From Halogranum amylolyticum (GTDB taxonomy: Archaea; Halobacteriota; Halobacteria; Halobacteriales; Haloferacaceae): a stretch of DNA of 64,000 nt. Shown one piece after another: positions 8,199 to 15,886 of the stretch (positions are counted from its first letter, which is position 1; each line of letters starts with the position of its first letter). Made by a program: the position numbers and the translations under genes. The notes below the pieces were generated by a model, which was not told where the DNA came from, made no database searches, and worked only from the letters and a program-made list of their open reading frames with translations. The DNA is taken from contig NZ_FODV01000002.1 in assembly GCF_900110465.1 (NCBI RefSeq), positions 372,001 through 436,000 of the forward strand, read 5' to 3'.

Positions 8199-9518
8199 AT
8201 GACCGTGGCCGACACAGCGAGGGCGGAGCCGTCGCTGTGGCGGAACCGCGACTTCCAGCGGTTCTTCGCCGGGCAGTTCGTGACGAACGCCGGCGACAGC
8301 CTCTACACCGTCGCCGTCCTGTGGCTCGTCTTCGAACTCAGCGGTTCGACCGTCCTCACGGGGGTCGCGAACGCGCTGTTGTTGCTGCCGTGGCTCCTGC
8401 AGATACTCGCCGGCCCGGTCGTGGACCGCCTCCCGCTCAGGCCCGTCCTCGTCGGGTCGCAACTCCTGCAGGGCGTCGTCGTCCTCGTGCTGCCGCTCGC
8501 CGCGGCGACGGGACGGCTGAGCGTCGTCGTCCTGCTCGCGGTCGTCCCGGTGCTGACGCTCGCGACGTTGCTGATGTCGCCGATGCAGGCGACGCTCGTC
8601 CCCCGAATCGTCCCCGACGCGCGGCTGTCGCGGGCCAACTCCGCGCTCGCGACCGTCACGCTCGGACTGGACATGGTGTTCGACGCGCTCGGCGGCGCGT
8701 TCATCGCCGCCTTCGGCGCGACGACGCTGTTCCTGTTCGACTCGGTCACCTTCGCCGTCGCGGGGCTGTTGTTCGCCGGCATCGCCGTCCCGTCGTCCAG
8801 CGCCGTCGACGGGGAGGACGGTGGCGACGAGAGCGAGGAGAAGCCGGAGGGCGGCGATGAGTCGGTGCTCGGGTCGTACCTCGCTGACCTACGGGACGGG
8901 GTCGACGTACTCCGCGGGACCGTCTTCGTCGAACTGGTACTCACGACGGCGGTGGCCAACTTCGCGACCGGCGTGACGCTCGCGATCCTCCCGGCGTTCG
9001 GCGACGGCGTCGGCGGCCCCGCCGTCTACGGGCTGTTGCTCGGTGCGCTCGGCGTCGGCCGACTCGTCGGCTCGCTCGTCGCGCCGTATCTCGAAGACGT
9101 CGCGTACGGGCGAGTACTGCTCGTCGGCAACTCGGTGGCCGCGTGTTGTTGGGTCGCCGCGGTGTACGCGCCGTCGGCGACGCTCACCGTCGTCCTGTTC
9201 GGACTCGCGTGGGTACCGGCGGGCGCCAGCGGGGTGCTCACGTCGACGCTGAACCAGACCGTGTTCCCCGCCGACCTCCTCGGTCGCGTGTCGTCGATCA
9301 AGGGAACCGCTTCGGGCGCCACGCTGCCCGTGGGCTCGCTGGTCGGCGGCGTCGTCGCCGAACTGGTCGGACCGACGACGATGGGGCTGGCCGCGTTCGG
9401 CTTCGGGTTCACGGGGCTGTACGTCCTCGTCCGTCCGCGACTCCGTCGCCTCCCGGCTGTCGGGGACGCCGACCCGGCGGCGTTCGACGTGACGCCGTCG
9501 GCGAGTCGCGACGAGTGA
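8199..9518 (+). CDS. MFS transporter (DHA3-like exporter)
   Basis: A 439-residue major facilitator superfamily protein of the MFS_3/EntS-MefA-like type, usually drug or siderophore exporters. It opens with LWRNRDFQRFFAGQFVTNAG, the family's typical cytoplasmic start before TM1, and about twelve hydrophobic helices follow, with a charged acidic loop around residues 205-225 between the two halves (DGEDGGDESEEKPEGGDE). The ATG at 8199 is preceded by a GGAGGTG Shine-Dalgarno-like sequence about 8 nt upstream, unusual among the mostly leaderless neighbours and supporting this start. Substrate unknown. Confidence 0.87.
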   Translation: MTVADTARAEPSLWRNRDFQRFFAGQFVTNAGDSLYTVAVLWLVFELSGSTVLTGVANALLLLPWLLQILAGPVVDRLPLRPVLVGSQLLQGVVVLVLPLAAATGRLSVVVLLAVVPVLTLATLLMSPMQATLVPRIVPDARLSRANSALATVTLGLDMVFDALGGAFIAAFGATTLFLFDSVTFAVAGLLFAGIAVPSSSAVDGEDGGDESEEKPEGGDESVLGSYLADLRDGVDVLRGTVFVELVLTTAVANFATGVTLAILPAFGDGVGGPAVYGLLLGALGVGRLVGSLVAPYLEDVAYGRVLLVGNSVAACCWVAAVYAPSATLTVVLFGLAWVPAGASGVLTSTLNQTVFPADLLGRVSSIKGTASGATLPVGSLVGGVVAELVGPTTMGLAAFGFGFTGLYVLVRPRLRRLPAVGDADPAAFDVTPSASRDE

Positions 9519-9588
9519 CCACCGGGCTCTCGACCGACGGGTTCTCCCTCCGCGGCGAACCATCCTCGGCGAAACAGCCTGTAAACCC

Positions 9589-9594
9589 TTATGT
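9589..9594 (+). promoter_or_regulatory. TATA-like box of the phosphoribosyltransferase gene
   Basis: TTATGT about 30 nt before the ATG at 9622, preceded by purine-rich AAACCC. It implies a leaderless or nearly leaderless mRNA. Confidence 0.4.
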
Positions 9595-9621
9595 GTCGAG
9601 CCACTCCACTCACAGGACGGC

Positions 9622-10335
9622 ATGAGTGACCTCCCGGACGAGTTCAAATGCACTATCACTAACTGGGACTACATCTACGATCTCTGTCGGGGTGTCAGCA
9701 ACCAGGTCAAACGCGACGACTTCGAACCAGACGTCGTCGTCGCGTTGGCCCGCGGCGGCTGGTTCGCCGGTCGCTGTATCTGTGACTTCCTCGGGATGGA
9801 CGACCTGACGAGCCTGAAGATGGAACACTACGTCGGGACGGCCCAGAAGTCGAACGAGCCCGAAGTTCGCTACCCGATGCCGGAGGGGAGCGTCAAGGGC
9901 AAAGACGTCCTCATCATCGACGACATCGCCGACACCGGTGGCTCCATCAAGCGCGCCGACGAGTACGTCCGAGAGCGTGACGCGGGCGAGGTTCGCACCG
10001 CGACGCTCCAACTGCTCCAGACGAGCGAGTTCGAGCCCGACTACATCGGCGAGCGTCTCGAGGAGTGGGCGTGGGTCGTCTACCCGTGGAACTTCATCGA
10101 GGACATGATCGACCTCATCACGGGCGTGATGAAGAAGGCCGACGAGGAGACGTTCGAGCGCGACGACGTCCGGCACTACCTCAGCGAGTTCCACGACGTC
10201 GACCGCATCGAGATGGAGATCGCCCAGCCCGGCCGACTGATGGAGGTCATGACCGAGATGGAGCGACGCGGCTACGTGGAGTCGACCGGCGACGGCGCGT
10301 GGCGACTCCTCGAGAACGACGGGGTCGGTGCCTGA
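9622..10335 (+). CDS. Purine phosphoribosyltransferase
   Basis: A type I phosphoribosyltransferase of 237 residues that salvages a purine base (guanine/xanthine/hypoxanthine type) to its nucleotide with PRPP. The PRPP loop VLIIDDIADTGGS is at residues 96-108 and the substrate-side ALARGGWFAGR block at 41-51. The last 80 residues (EETFERDDVRHYLSEFHD onward, including MTEMERRGYVE) form an extra helical, winged-helix-like tail not found in the minimal enzyme. It is followed 53 nt later by the AEC transporter. Base specificity needs assay; the haloarchaeal family is generally annotated as xanthine/guanine or hypoxanthine transferase. Confidence 0.85.
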   Translation: MSDLPDEFKCTITNWDYIYDLCRGVSNQVKRDDFEPDVVVALARGGWFAGRCICDFLGMDDLTSLKMEHYVGTAQKSNEPEVRYPMPEGSVKGKDVLIIDDIADTGGSIKRADEYVRERDAGEVRTATLQLLQTSEFEPDYIGERLEEWAWVVYPWNFIEDMIDLITGVMKKADEETFERDDVRHYLSEFHDVDRIEMEIAQPGRLMEVMTEMERRGYVESTGDGAWRLLENDGVGA

Positions 10336-10388
10336 ACGAACAGTGTTCGACGCTGTCGCGGCCGTGACACTCAACGAGCGGTGACTCC

Positions 10389-11345
10389 GTGAGTCTGCTC
10401 TCTATCTTCGCGACGGCCATCCTCCCGATCGTCGCACTCGCGGGTATCGGCTTCCTGCTCGGCCGAGTGAAGACGGTCGACCCCGGCCCGCTGAACACAA
10501 TCGTCGTCTACGTGCTCGCACCGGCGCTCGTCTTCCACAGCCTCGCGACCACGACGCTCGGCGGCGGGACGCTCGTCCGCGTCGTCGGCGGCGTCGCCGT
10601 CTACACGATCGCGATGGTCCTCGTCGCGGAGACCGTCGGCCGACTGTTCGGTACCGACGACCCGCTGCTCTCGGCGCTCGTCCTCGTGAGTGCGTTCCCC
10701 AACACGGGCAACTACGGCCTGCCCGTCTCGGAGTTCGCGTTCGGCGAGACGGGGCGGAGTACGGCCGTCCTCTTTCTCACGGCTCAGAGTGTACTCATCT
10801 ACACCGTCGGCGTCTACATCGCCTCGCGGAGCGGCGGCTCCGGCGGGCTCGCTGGGCTCAAGCGCGCCGTGAAGATCCCACTCGTGTACGCCGTCCTCGC
10901 GGCACTCGCGGTTCGGTATCTCGGAGTCGTCCCCCCGGAGGGGTCGGCCGCGCTGTCGACGCTGAAACTCGTCGGCGACTCCTCGATCCCGGTGATGCTT
11001 CTCATCCTCGGACTCCAACTCTCCCAGACCGACTACGGGGCGGCGCTCCGACGAGCCGGGACGGCGAACGTGCTGAAGATGGTCGTCGCCCCCGTCGTCG
11101 GCATCGGCGTCGCGCTGGCGATGGGGTTCGAAAATCCGACCGTCGCGAAGACGTTCGCGCTGGAGTCGGCGATGCCCGCGGCCGTCACGCCGCTCATCCT
11201 GGTCGCCGAGTTCGCCGGCGGCGAGCGGGTCGGCGGCGTCGAAGTCGCCGAGTACGTCAGCACCGTCGTCCTGACGACGACGCTCGTGAGCGTGCCGCTC
11301 TTGACGGTGTTCATCGCACTCCTCGACGCCGGGATGATATTCTAG
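10389..11345 (+). CDS. AEC-family transporter
   Basis: A 318-residue polytopic protein of the auxin efflux carrier (AEC/PIN-like) family, with about ten hydrophobic helices in two halves. Family hallmarks are the N-terminal PIVALAGIGFLLGR helix, the SAFPNTGNYGLPVSEFAFGE motif in the middle (Asn-rich unwound helix in AEC carriers) and ESAMPAAVTPLILVAEF near the end. Bacterial members move malonate, malate or similar organic acids; the substrate is unknown. It starts with GTG at 10389. Its stop codon shares a CTAG tetranucleotide with the stop of the convergent AN1 gene. Confidence 0.85.
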   Translation: MSLLSIFATAILPIVALAGIGFLLGRVKTVDPGPLNTIVVYVLAPALVFHSLATTTLGGGTLVRVVGGVAVYTIAMVLVAETVGRLFGTDDPLLSALVLVSAFPNTGNYGLPVSEFAFGETGRSTAVLFLTAQSVLIYTVGVYIASRSGGSGGLAGLKRAVKIPLVYAVLAALAVRYLGVVPPEGSAALSTLKLVGDSSIPVMLLILGLQLSQTDYGAALRRAGTANVLKMVVAPVVGIGVALAMGFENPTVAKTFALESAMPAAVTPLILVAEFAGGERVGGVEVAEYVSTVVLTTTLVSVPLLTVFIALLDAGMIF

Positions 11346-11521
11346 GCAGAGGCGTCGTCCTCGAACCCACTGTCGAACCGGTCGCCACGCCGGTCCCACC
11401 CCTCGACGCCGGCACAGTCGTGTCGCTCCGGCAGCCGGTGGTCGGCACAGAACTGCGCCCCACAGTAGGAACAGGGACGCGCGTCGAGGAGTGTCTCTCC
11501 ACACCGGTTACACGATACCAT
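11342..11521 (-). CDS. AN1-type zinc-finger protein
   Basis: A 59-residue protein, MVSCNRCGETLLDARPCSYC followed by GAQFCADHRLPERHDCAG and an acidic tail. The spacing of Cys and His (C4, C7, C17, C20, C25, H28, H34, C36) fits an AN1 zinc finger, a domain found in many haloarchaeal small proteins, often fused to rhomboid proteases; in eukaryotes AN1 fingers take part in ubiquitin-linked stress responses. The role here is unknown. A TATA-like AATTATG lies about 28 nt before the ATG. The gene is convergent with the AEC transporter, and the two stop codons overlap within one CTAG. Confidence 0.82.
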   Translation of the reverse strand: MVSCNRCGETLLDARPCSYCGAQFCADHRLPERHDCAGVEGWDRRGDRFDSGFEDDASA

Positions 11522-11545
11522 GACCTAGTGTCGAGGCGCATCCCA

Positions 11546-11552
11546 CATAATT
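11546..11552 (-). promoter_or_regulatory. TATA-like box of the AN1 gene
   Basis: On the minus strand AATTATG, inside a markedly AT-rich patch (11545-11575), about 28 nt before the AN1 start codon. The patch lies between the AN1 gene and the stop of the MATE gene, both on the minus strand. Confidence 0.5.
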
Positions 11553-11630
11553 GTTCATTACAAATAGAGTCTGATTGACAGGAGAGAGGGCGACGGTGGC
11601 GTCGAAGACGGCCCTCGACGTTTCACAGTC

Positions 11631-13082
11631 TCAGTCGTCGGCCGGCGGATGGGCGCAGCCGCCGTCGTCGGCCTCGCGGTCGGCGGCGGTGTCGTCGTCG
11701 ACGATGGACTCCTTCCACGTCCCCCGCGAGAGCCACGCGACGGCGGCGAGACAGCCGACGACGTCGCCGACCGCGACGGCGACCCAGACACCCGTCGGCC
11801 CCCACCCCTCGACGAAGACGAGGTAGTACGTCGCCGGGAGTCGGCCCACCCAGAGCGTGACGAGCGAGAACGCCAGCGCCGTCCGGGTGTTGCCGGCCCC
11901 ACGGAACGTCCCCAGTGCGACCTGCAGCACGCCCATGAAGGCGAACATCACGGCGACGGTTCGGAGGTAGTCGCTGGCGTGGGCGATGGTCGCCGCGGCC
12001 TGCGCCGTGTCCGTGCTGATGAACACGCCGACGATCGGTTCGGGGAAGAGCCACGCGACGACGGCGACGCCCACCATCACGCCTGCGACGAGCTTCATCG
12101 CCAGATACGACGCCCGCTGTGCGCGGTCCGGTCGCCCGGCACCGAGATTCTGGCCGACGACCGTGTCGATCGCTTGGCTCATGCCCATCGCCGGCAGGAA
12201 CGCCAGCGAGATGAGGCGGTTGCCGAGGCCGTACGCCGCGACGACGGCGGGCGGGAACGTCGCCACCATCCCCGTCAGCAGGATCATCGCCATCGAGCTG
12301 GTCGACTGCTCCAGCGCGCTCGGGACGCCCAGTCGGACGATGTCGCGGACGTCGTCGAGTCGCGGGACGAGGTCCGCCGCGGCGATGGTCGGTCCCGCGT
12401 CCGTCCCGAACAGGACGTAGACGCCGATGAGCGTCGCGACGACTCGCGAGAACACCGTCGCGACGGCCGCACCCTCGATCGCCATCGCCGGGAACGGCCC
12501 CCAGCCGAAGATGAGAAACGGGTCGAGGACGACGTTGACGACGACGCTAACGAGCATGACGACGAGCGGCGTCCGCGTGTTGCCGTAACCGCGCATGAGC
12601 GACGTGAAGATGAAGAAGCCGAACAGCGCGGGCATCCCGAGGAAGAACAGCCGCATGTAGTCGGCCGCCAGCGGGACGATCTGTCTCGCCGTCGCCGCGT
12701 CGGCGGGAAGCAGACCGAGCATCGAGTCCGTCAGCAGGAAGCCGGCGACGGCGATGCCGACGGCGACGACGGTGACGAACGAGAGCGTCTGCCCGGCGAT
12801 GTGGCCCGCCGCCCGCTCGCTGTCCGCACCCATATGCTGTGCGACGAGGATCGTCCCCGCCGTCGTGAACCCGCCGCCGACCGAGATAAGGAGGAAGATG
12901 AGCGGGAACGCGAGACTCAGCGCGCCCACCGCGTCCGCCGAGAGCGCACCCAGCCAAAAGGTGTCGGCGAGGTTGTAGGCGACCTGCAGCAGTTGGATGG
13001 CGACCATCGGCCACGCGAGGTTCAACATCGGGCGAACGAGGTCGCCCTCCGTGAGAGTCGAAGTGGAGGACGAGGAGGTCAC
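11631..13082 (-). CDS. MATE-family efflux transporter
   Basis: A 483-residue multidrug and toxin extrusion protein with about twelve hydrophobic helices in two repeats. The repeats start with NLAWPMVAIQLLQVAYNLAD and RLGVPSALEQSTSSM, and each has the family's GxGNTRTPL/FRGAGNTRTAL loop. Such carriers expel cations or drugs using Na+ or H+ gradients; the substrate is unknown. The frame is open to a TTG at 13112, but a GTG at 13082 (MTSSSSTSTLTEGDLVRPM) gives the usual short N terminus of haloarchaeal relatives and is preferred. The tail is acidic and His/Cys-containing (ADREADDGGCAHPPADD). Confidence 0.85.
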   Translation of the reverse strand: MTSSSSTSTLTEGDLVRPMLNLAWPMVAIQLLQVAYNLADTFWLGALSADAVGALSLAFPLIFLLISVGGGFTTAGTILVAQHMGADSERAAGHIAGQTLSFVTVVAVGIAVAGFLLTDSMLGLLPADAATARQIVPLAADYMRLFFLGMPALFGFFIFTSLMRGYGNTRTPLVVMLVSVVVNVVLDPFLIFGWGPFPAMAIEGAAVATVFSRVVATLIGVYVLFGTDAGPTIAAADLVPRLDDVRDIVRLGVPSALEQSTSSMAMILLTGMVATFPPAVVAAYGLGNRLISLAFLPAMGMSQAIDTVVGQNLGAGRPDRAQRASYLAMKLVAGVMVGVAVVAWLFPEPIVGVFISTDTAQAAATIAHASDYLRTVAVMFAFMGVLQVALGTFRGAGNTRTALAFSLVTLWVGRLPATYYLVFVEGWGPTGVWVAVAVGDVVGCLAAVAWLSRGTWKESIVDDDTAADREADDGGCAHPPADD

Positions 13083-13203
13083 TACAGACGGGACACGCTG
13101 GGGGTACTTCAACGCTCCCGACGTGTGGTATCAGCTGACACAAACGCGGAGAGGCGTGGAGTGTCGCCGAGGACGCGCCGCGAGCGTCTCCAGAAGCGGA
13201 CGA

Positions 13204-13209
13204 TTTAGG
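13204..13209 (+). promoter_or_regulatory. TATA-like box of mtnP
   Basis: TTTAGG centred about 28 nt before the ATG at 13234, supporting this start for a leaderless mRNA. Confidence 0.5.
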
Positions 13210-13233
13210 TGGCTGCTGGCCGCATCTGCTCGC

Positions 13234-14097
13234 ATGACGATCGGTTTCATCGGCGGCAGCGGCATCTACGAGGCGCTCCCGCTGGAGAACACTCGCGAGG
13301 AAGAGATAGACACCCCGTACGGCGACCCGAGTGCGCCGGTCACGATCGGCGAGTTCGGCGACACCGGCCGCGAGGTGGCGTTCCTCCCCCGCCACGGGTC
13401 GGAACACGGCCGTTCGCCGACGAACCTCCCGTACCGCGCGAACATCTACGCGTTCAAGAAGCTCGGCGTCACTCACATCCTCGCCAGCAACGCCGTCGGC
13501 AGCCTCAAAGAGGAGCTACCGCCGGGAACGCTCGTCGTCCCGGACCAGATCTTCGACCGGACCAAACACCGGACGTCGACGTTCTTCGGCGACGGCATCG
13601 TCGTCCACCAACCGATCACGGAACCGTACGCGCCCGAACTCGTCGACCACCTCACCGAGGCGGCCGGGGAGGCGACCGACGCGGACGTCCAGCGGGGCGG
13701 CACCTACGTCTGCATCGAGGGGCCGCAGTACTCCACGCGCGCCGAGAGCGAGTTCTACCGCGAGCAGGGGTGGGACGTCGTCGGCATGACCGCCGTCCCC
13801 GAGGCGAAACTCGCCCGCGAGGCCGAGATCGCCTACGCGACCGTGGCGGGCGTCACCGACTACGACGTCTGGAAACAGGACCACGAGGTGACGCTCGAGG
13901 AGGTGCTGGAGAACGCCGAGAGGAACCAGGAGGCGATCAAACGGACCGTCGAGGAGGCGATCCGGACGCTCCCCGAGGACCACGAGTGCGCCGCACACTC
14001 ATCGCTCGAAGGCACCATCAACACTCCCGCCGACGCCATCCCCGAGGCGACCCGCGAACGTGTCGACCTGCTGGTGGGCGACTACCTCGACGACTGA
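13234..14097 (+). CDS. mtnP: S-methyl-5'-thioadenosine phosphorylase
   Basis: Cleaves methylthioadenosine with phosphate to adenine and methylthioribose-1-phosphate in methionine salvage. The 287-residue protein has the family's start MTIGFIGGSGIYEALPLE with phosphate-binding GGSG, the PRHGSEHGRSPTNLPYRANI block that contacts phosphate and base, and the GPQYSTRAESEFYREQGWDVVGMT stretch (positions about 162-185) with substrate-binding Thr/Met. Length is normal. The start at 13234 is supported by a TATA-like TTTAGG 28 nt upstream; the longer frame from 12997 is antisense to the MATE gene. Confidence 0.93.
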   Translation: MTIGFIGGSGIYEALPLENTREEEIDTPYGDPSAPVTIGEFGDTGREVAFLPRHGSEHGRSPTNLPYRANIYAFKKLGVTHILASNAVGSLKEELPPGTLVVPDQIFDRTKHRTSTFFGDGIVVHQPITEPYAPELVDHLTEAAGEATDADVQRGGTYVCIEGPQYSTRAESEFYREQGWDVVGMTAVPEAKLAREAEIAYATVAGVTDYDVWKQDHEVTLEEVLENAERNQEAIKRTVEEAIRTLPEDHECAAHSSLEGTINTPADAIPEATRERVDLLVGDYLDD

Positions 14098-14185
14098 GTG
14101 GTTCCGGTCGCCCCCGTTCGGCCGCGTCGACGGGTCTCGGAGGCGACGACGCCCGACACGACATTATTTCGGACGCTCCGAAGTT

Positions 14186-14193
14186 CTATATAG
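14186..14193 (+). promoter_or_regulatory. TATA box before the DUF7504-like gene
   Basis: CTATATAG centred about 27 nt before the ATG at 14216, one of the clearest TATA boxes in the window. Confidence 0.6.
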
Positions 14194-14215
14194 TCGGCCG
14201 CAGAACCCTCTGCCG

Positions 14216-14935
14216 ATGGAGGGAGACGTCGAGCGACTCGATACGCATCTGCAGTCGCTCAAGCGACGCGGTGCGAACGTTCTCGTGCTCACAGACCCCT
14301 CTGAGACGACCGTCTGCAGCCAGCTGCTCGGGTCGGAGTCGATGCTCCGCCGACGACTCCTCGTCAGGACGCACGGCGACGAACAGCTCGACCCGACCAC
14401 CGACCCGACCCGGTTCGGACTGCTCGACGTCCCCGGCATCGAGACGCGGACGGCGCTCGCCGACACCGCCCTCGGTGGCGACCGGCCAGCCGACACCCGG
14501 GCTGTCGAACCGCAGACGCCGCACAGAACCACGTCGACCGTCGACGCACCCGACTGGTTCAGTCGACTGGAGCCACGACCGGAGCCGTCGTTGTCGACGC
14601 TCGCTCGACACCTTCACGACCACCTCACACGGTTCGAGGCGGCGGACCCCGACCCCGGCGAGATACGCGTCTGTTTCGACTCACTGGATCCGCTCGTCGA
14701 CGACGTCGCTTACCCCCGGCTACACCGGTTTCTCCACGTCGTGACCGCCCGCGTCCGTACCGCCCGCGGCATCGGCCACTACCACCTCTCGGCGTCGGTC
14801 GGCCGGGAGATCGACGCCGACTTCGAACGACTGTTCGACGCGACGGTCGAGACGCGTCCGTCGGTGTCCGGTCCGCAACAGCGCTGGACGTTACACGAAC
14901 CGGGAATACAGACCGACTGGTTACAGCTGGGCTGA
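14216..14935 (+). CDS. DUF7504-like haloarchaeal protein
   Basis: An uncharacterised 239-residue protein. It begins with LQSLKRRGANVLVLTD and later has SLSTLARHLHDHLTRFEAA and a RVCFDSLDPLVDD strand-loop, a pattern resembling a degenerate RecA/KaiC-type fold in which a Walker-like loop has been lost (the position after VLVLTD holds PSETT rather than GxxxxGKT). Haloarchaea have many such proteins near two-component signalling genes, but none are adjacent here. No catalytic residues are obvious. The DUF assignment is from memory of the family pattern and should be confirmed by a profile search. Confidence 0.6.
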   Translation: MEGDVERLDTHLQSLKRRGANVLVLTDPSETTVCSQLLGSESMLRRRLLVRTHGDEQLDPTTDPTRFGLLDVPGIETRTALADTALGGDRPADTRAVEPQTPHRTTSTVDAPDWFSRLEPRPEPSLSTLARHLHDHLTRFEAADPDPGEIRVCFDSLDPLVDDVAYPRLHRFLHVVTARVRTARGIGHYHLSASVGREIDADFERLFDATVETRPSVSGPQQRWTLHEPGIQTDWLQLG

Positions 14936-14962
14936 CCGGGAGCGCCGTCTCGAAACGGTCGC

Positions 14963-15886
14963 TCAGTCGGCGACTGCTTCGAGTTCGTCTCGTTCGGAGG
15001 CGGTCGGGTCCTGTATCCAGAGGTCGCCGAACAGTTCGTCCTGTTCGAGTCGGACCGCTCCGCGGTGGGCGAGAAACAGCAGCGCGAGAAACGTCTGAAA
15101 CGCCCGCCCGCCGGCGTCGCGGATCTCGGCGAACAACACCTCGTCGCGGCCCTCGTCGTACTGCGTCGCCAGCGCCGCCTCGACGTCGTCGATGGTCGCC
15201 TCGATGTCCTCTTCGTGGGCGGTCCCCGTCACGTCTGCCTCGTCGGGTTCGCCCTCGCGGCGGAAGTCGTCGGCCGCGTGGTAGTCGAGCGTCTGCGTCC
15301 CTCGCCCGAACCCGCTCGGGGAGTCGGAGGTGTCGTACTCGCGGGACTCCTTCCACCACGACCCGCGTTCGGCCTCGCGGAGTTCGCGGACGAGTTCGTC
15401 CAGCGTCTCGGGCGACCCACGGGCACGCTTGCGCTCGAGTCGACGGTCCATCTCCTCTTCGAGCGCGTCGACCGGGTCGAACCCGCCCCCGTTCGTCGCG
15501 GGGCCGTCGTCGGCCGGGTCGCCGCCCTGCATCGCCATCTCCCACGGCTCCAACTCCGGTTCGTCCGGTTCGGGGTCGTCCGGCGAGAGCAGTTCGTCGC
15601 TCTTCATCCGCAGGAGGACGCTCGCGTAGAACAGCGCGCGACCGGAGGTTCGGAGGTCCGTCGCGTCCAGTCGCTCGAGGAAGGCGTCGGTGACGGCGAC
15701 GATGTCGATGTCCCACGGCTCTATCTCGCCGTCCTCGGCCAGCTGGACCAGAAGTTCGACCGGTTCGACCTCGTCGTCGTCGGTGTCGACGTCGGCGTCG
15801 GTTGCGAGGTCGTCAGTGACGTCGCCGGGGAGGAGGCCGTTCGACCCGTTCGTCCGCTCGTCGCCGTTCTCGCGGGGGTCAGTCAT
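14963..15886 (-). CDS. scpA: Segregation and condensation protein A
   Basis: Kleisin subunit that bridges the two heads of the SMC dimer in chromosome condensation and segregation. The 307-residue protein has the N-terminal kleisin block (PVELLVQLAEDGEIEPWDIDIVAVTDAFLERL in pieces, about residues 43-75), a long acidic linker, and a C-terminal winged-helix region (FAEIRDAGGRAFQTFLALLFLAHRGAVRLEQDELFGDL, about 252-290) that binds the SMC cap. The ATG at 15886 overlaps the last 8 nt of smc, so translation is probably coupled and the two are made in ratio. No scpB is found next to it. Confidence 0.9.
   Translation of the reverse strand: MTDPRENGDERTNGSNGLLPGDVTDDLATDADVDTDDDEVEPVELLVQLAEDGEIEPWDIDIVAVTDAFLERLDATDLRTSGRALFYASVLLRMKSDELLSPDDPEPDEPELEPWEMAMQGGDPADDGPATNGGGFDPVDALEEEMDRRLERKRARGSPETLDELVRELREAERGSWWKESREYDTSDSPSGFGRGTQTLDYHAADDFRREGEPDEADVTGTAHEEDIEATIDDVEAALATQYDEGRDEVLFAEIRDAGGRAFQTFLALLFLAHRGAVRLEQDELFGDLWIQDPTASERDELEAVAD

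Noticed and set aside
8041..8202. 53-codon plus-strand ORF ending in ATGA with the MFS start
   Set aside because: Overlap is suggestive, but the peptide is Pro/Arg/Ser-rich, has no haloarchaeal acidic bias and no TATA box; kept only as a comment on the leader.
7901..8215. 104-codon minus-strand ORF in the deaminase/MFS gap
   Set aside because: Arg/Ser-rich, not acidic, overlaps the MFS start, no motif or promoter support.
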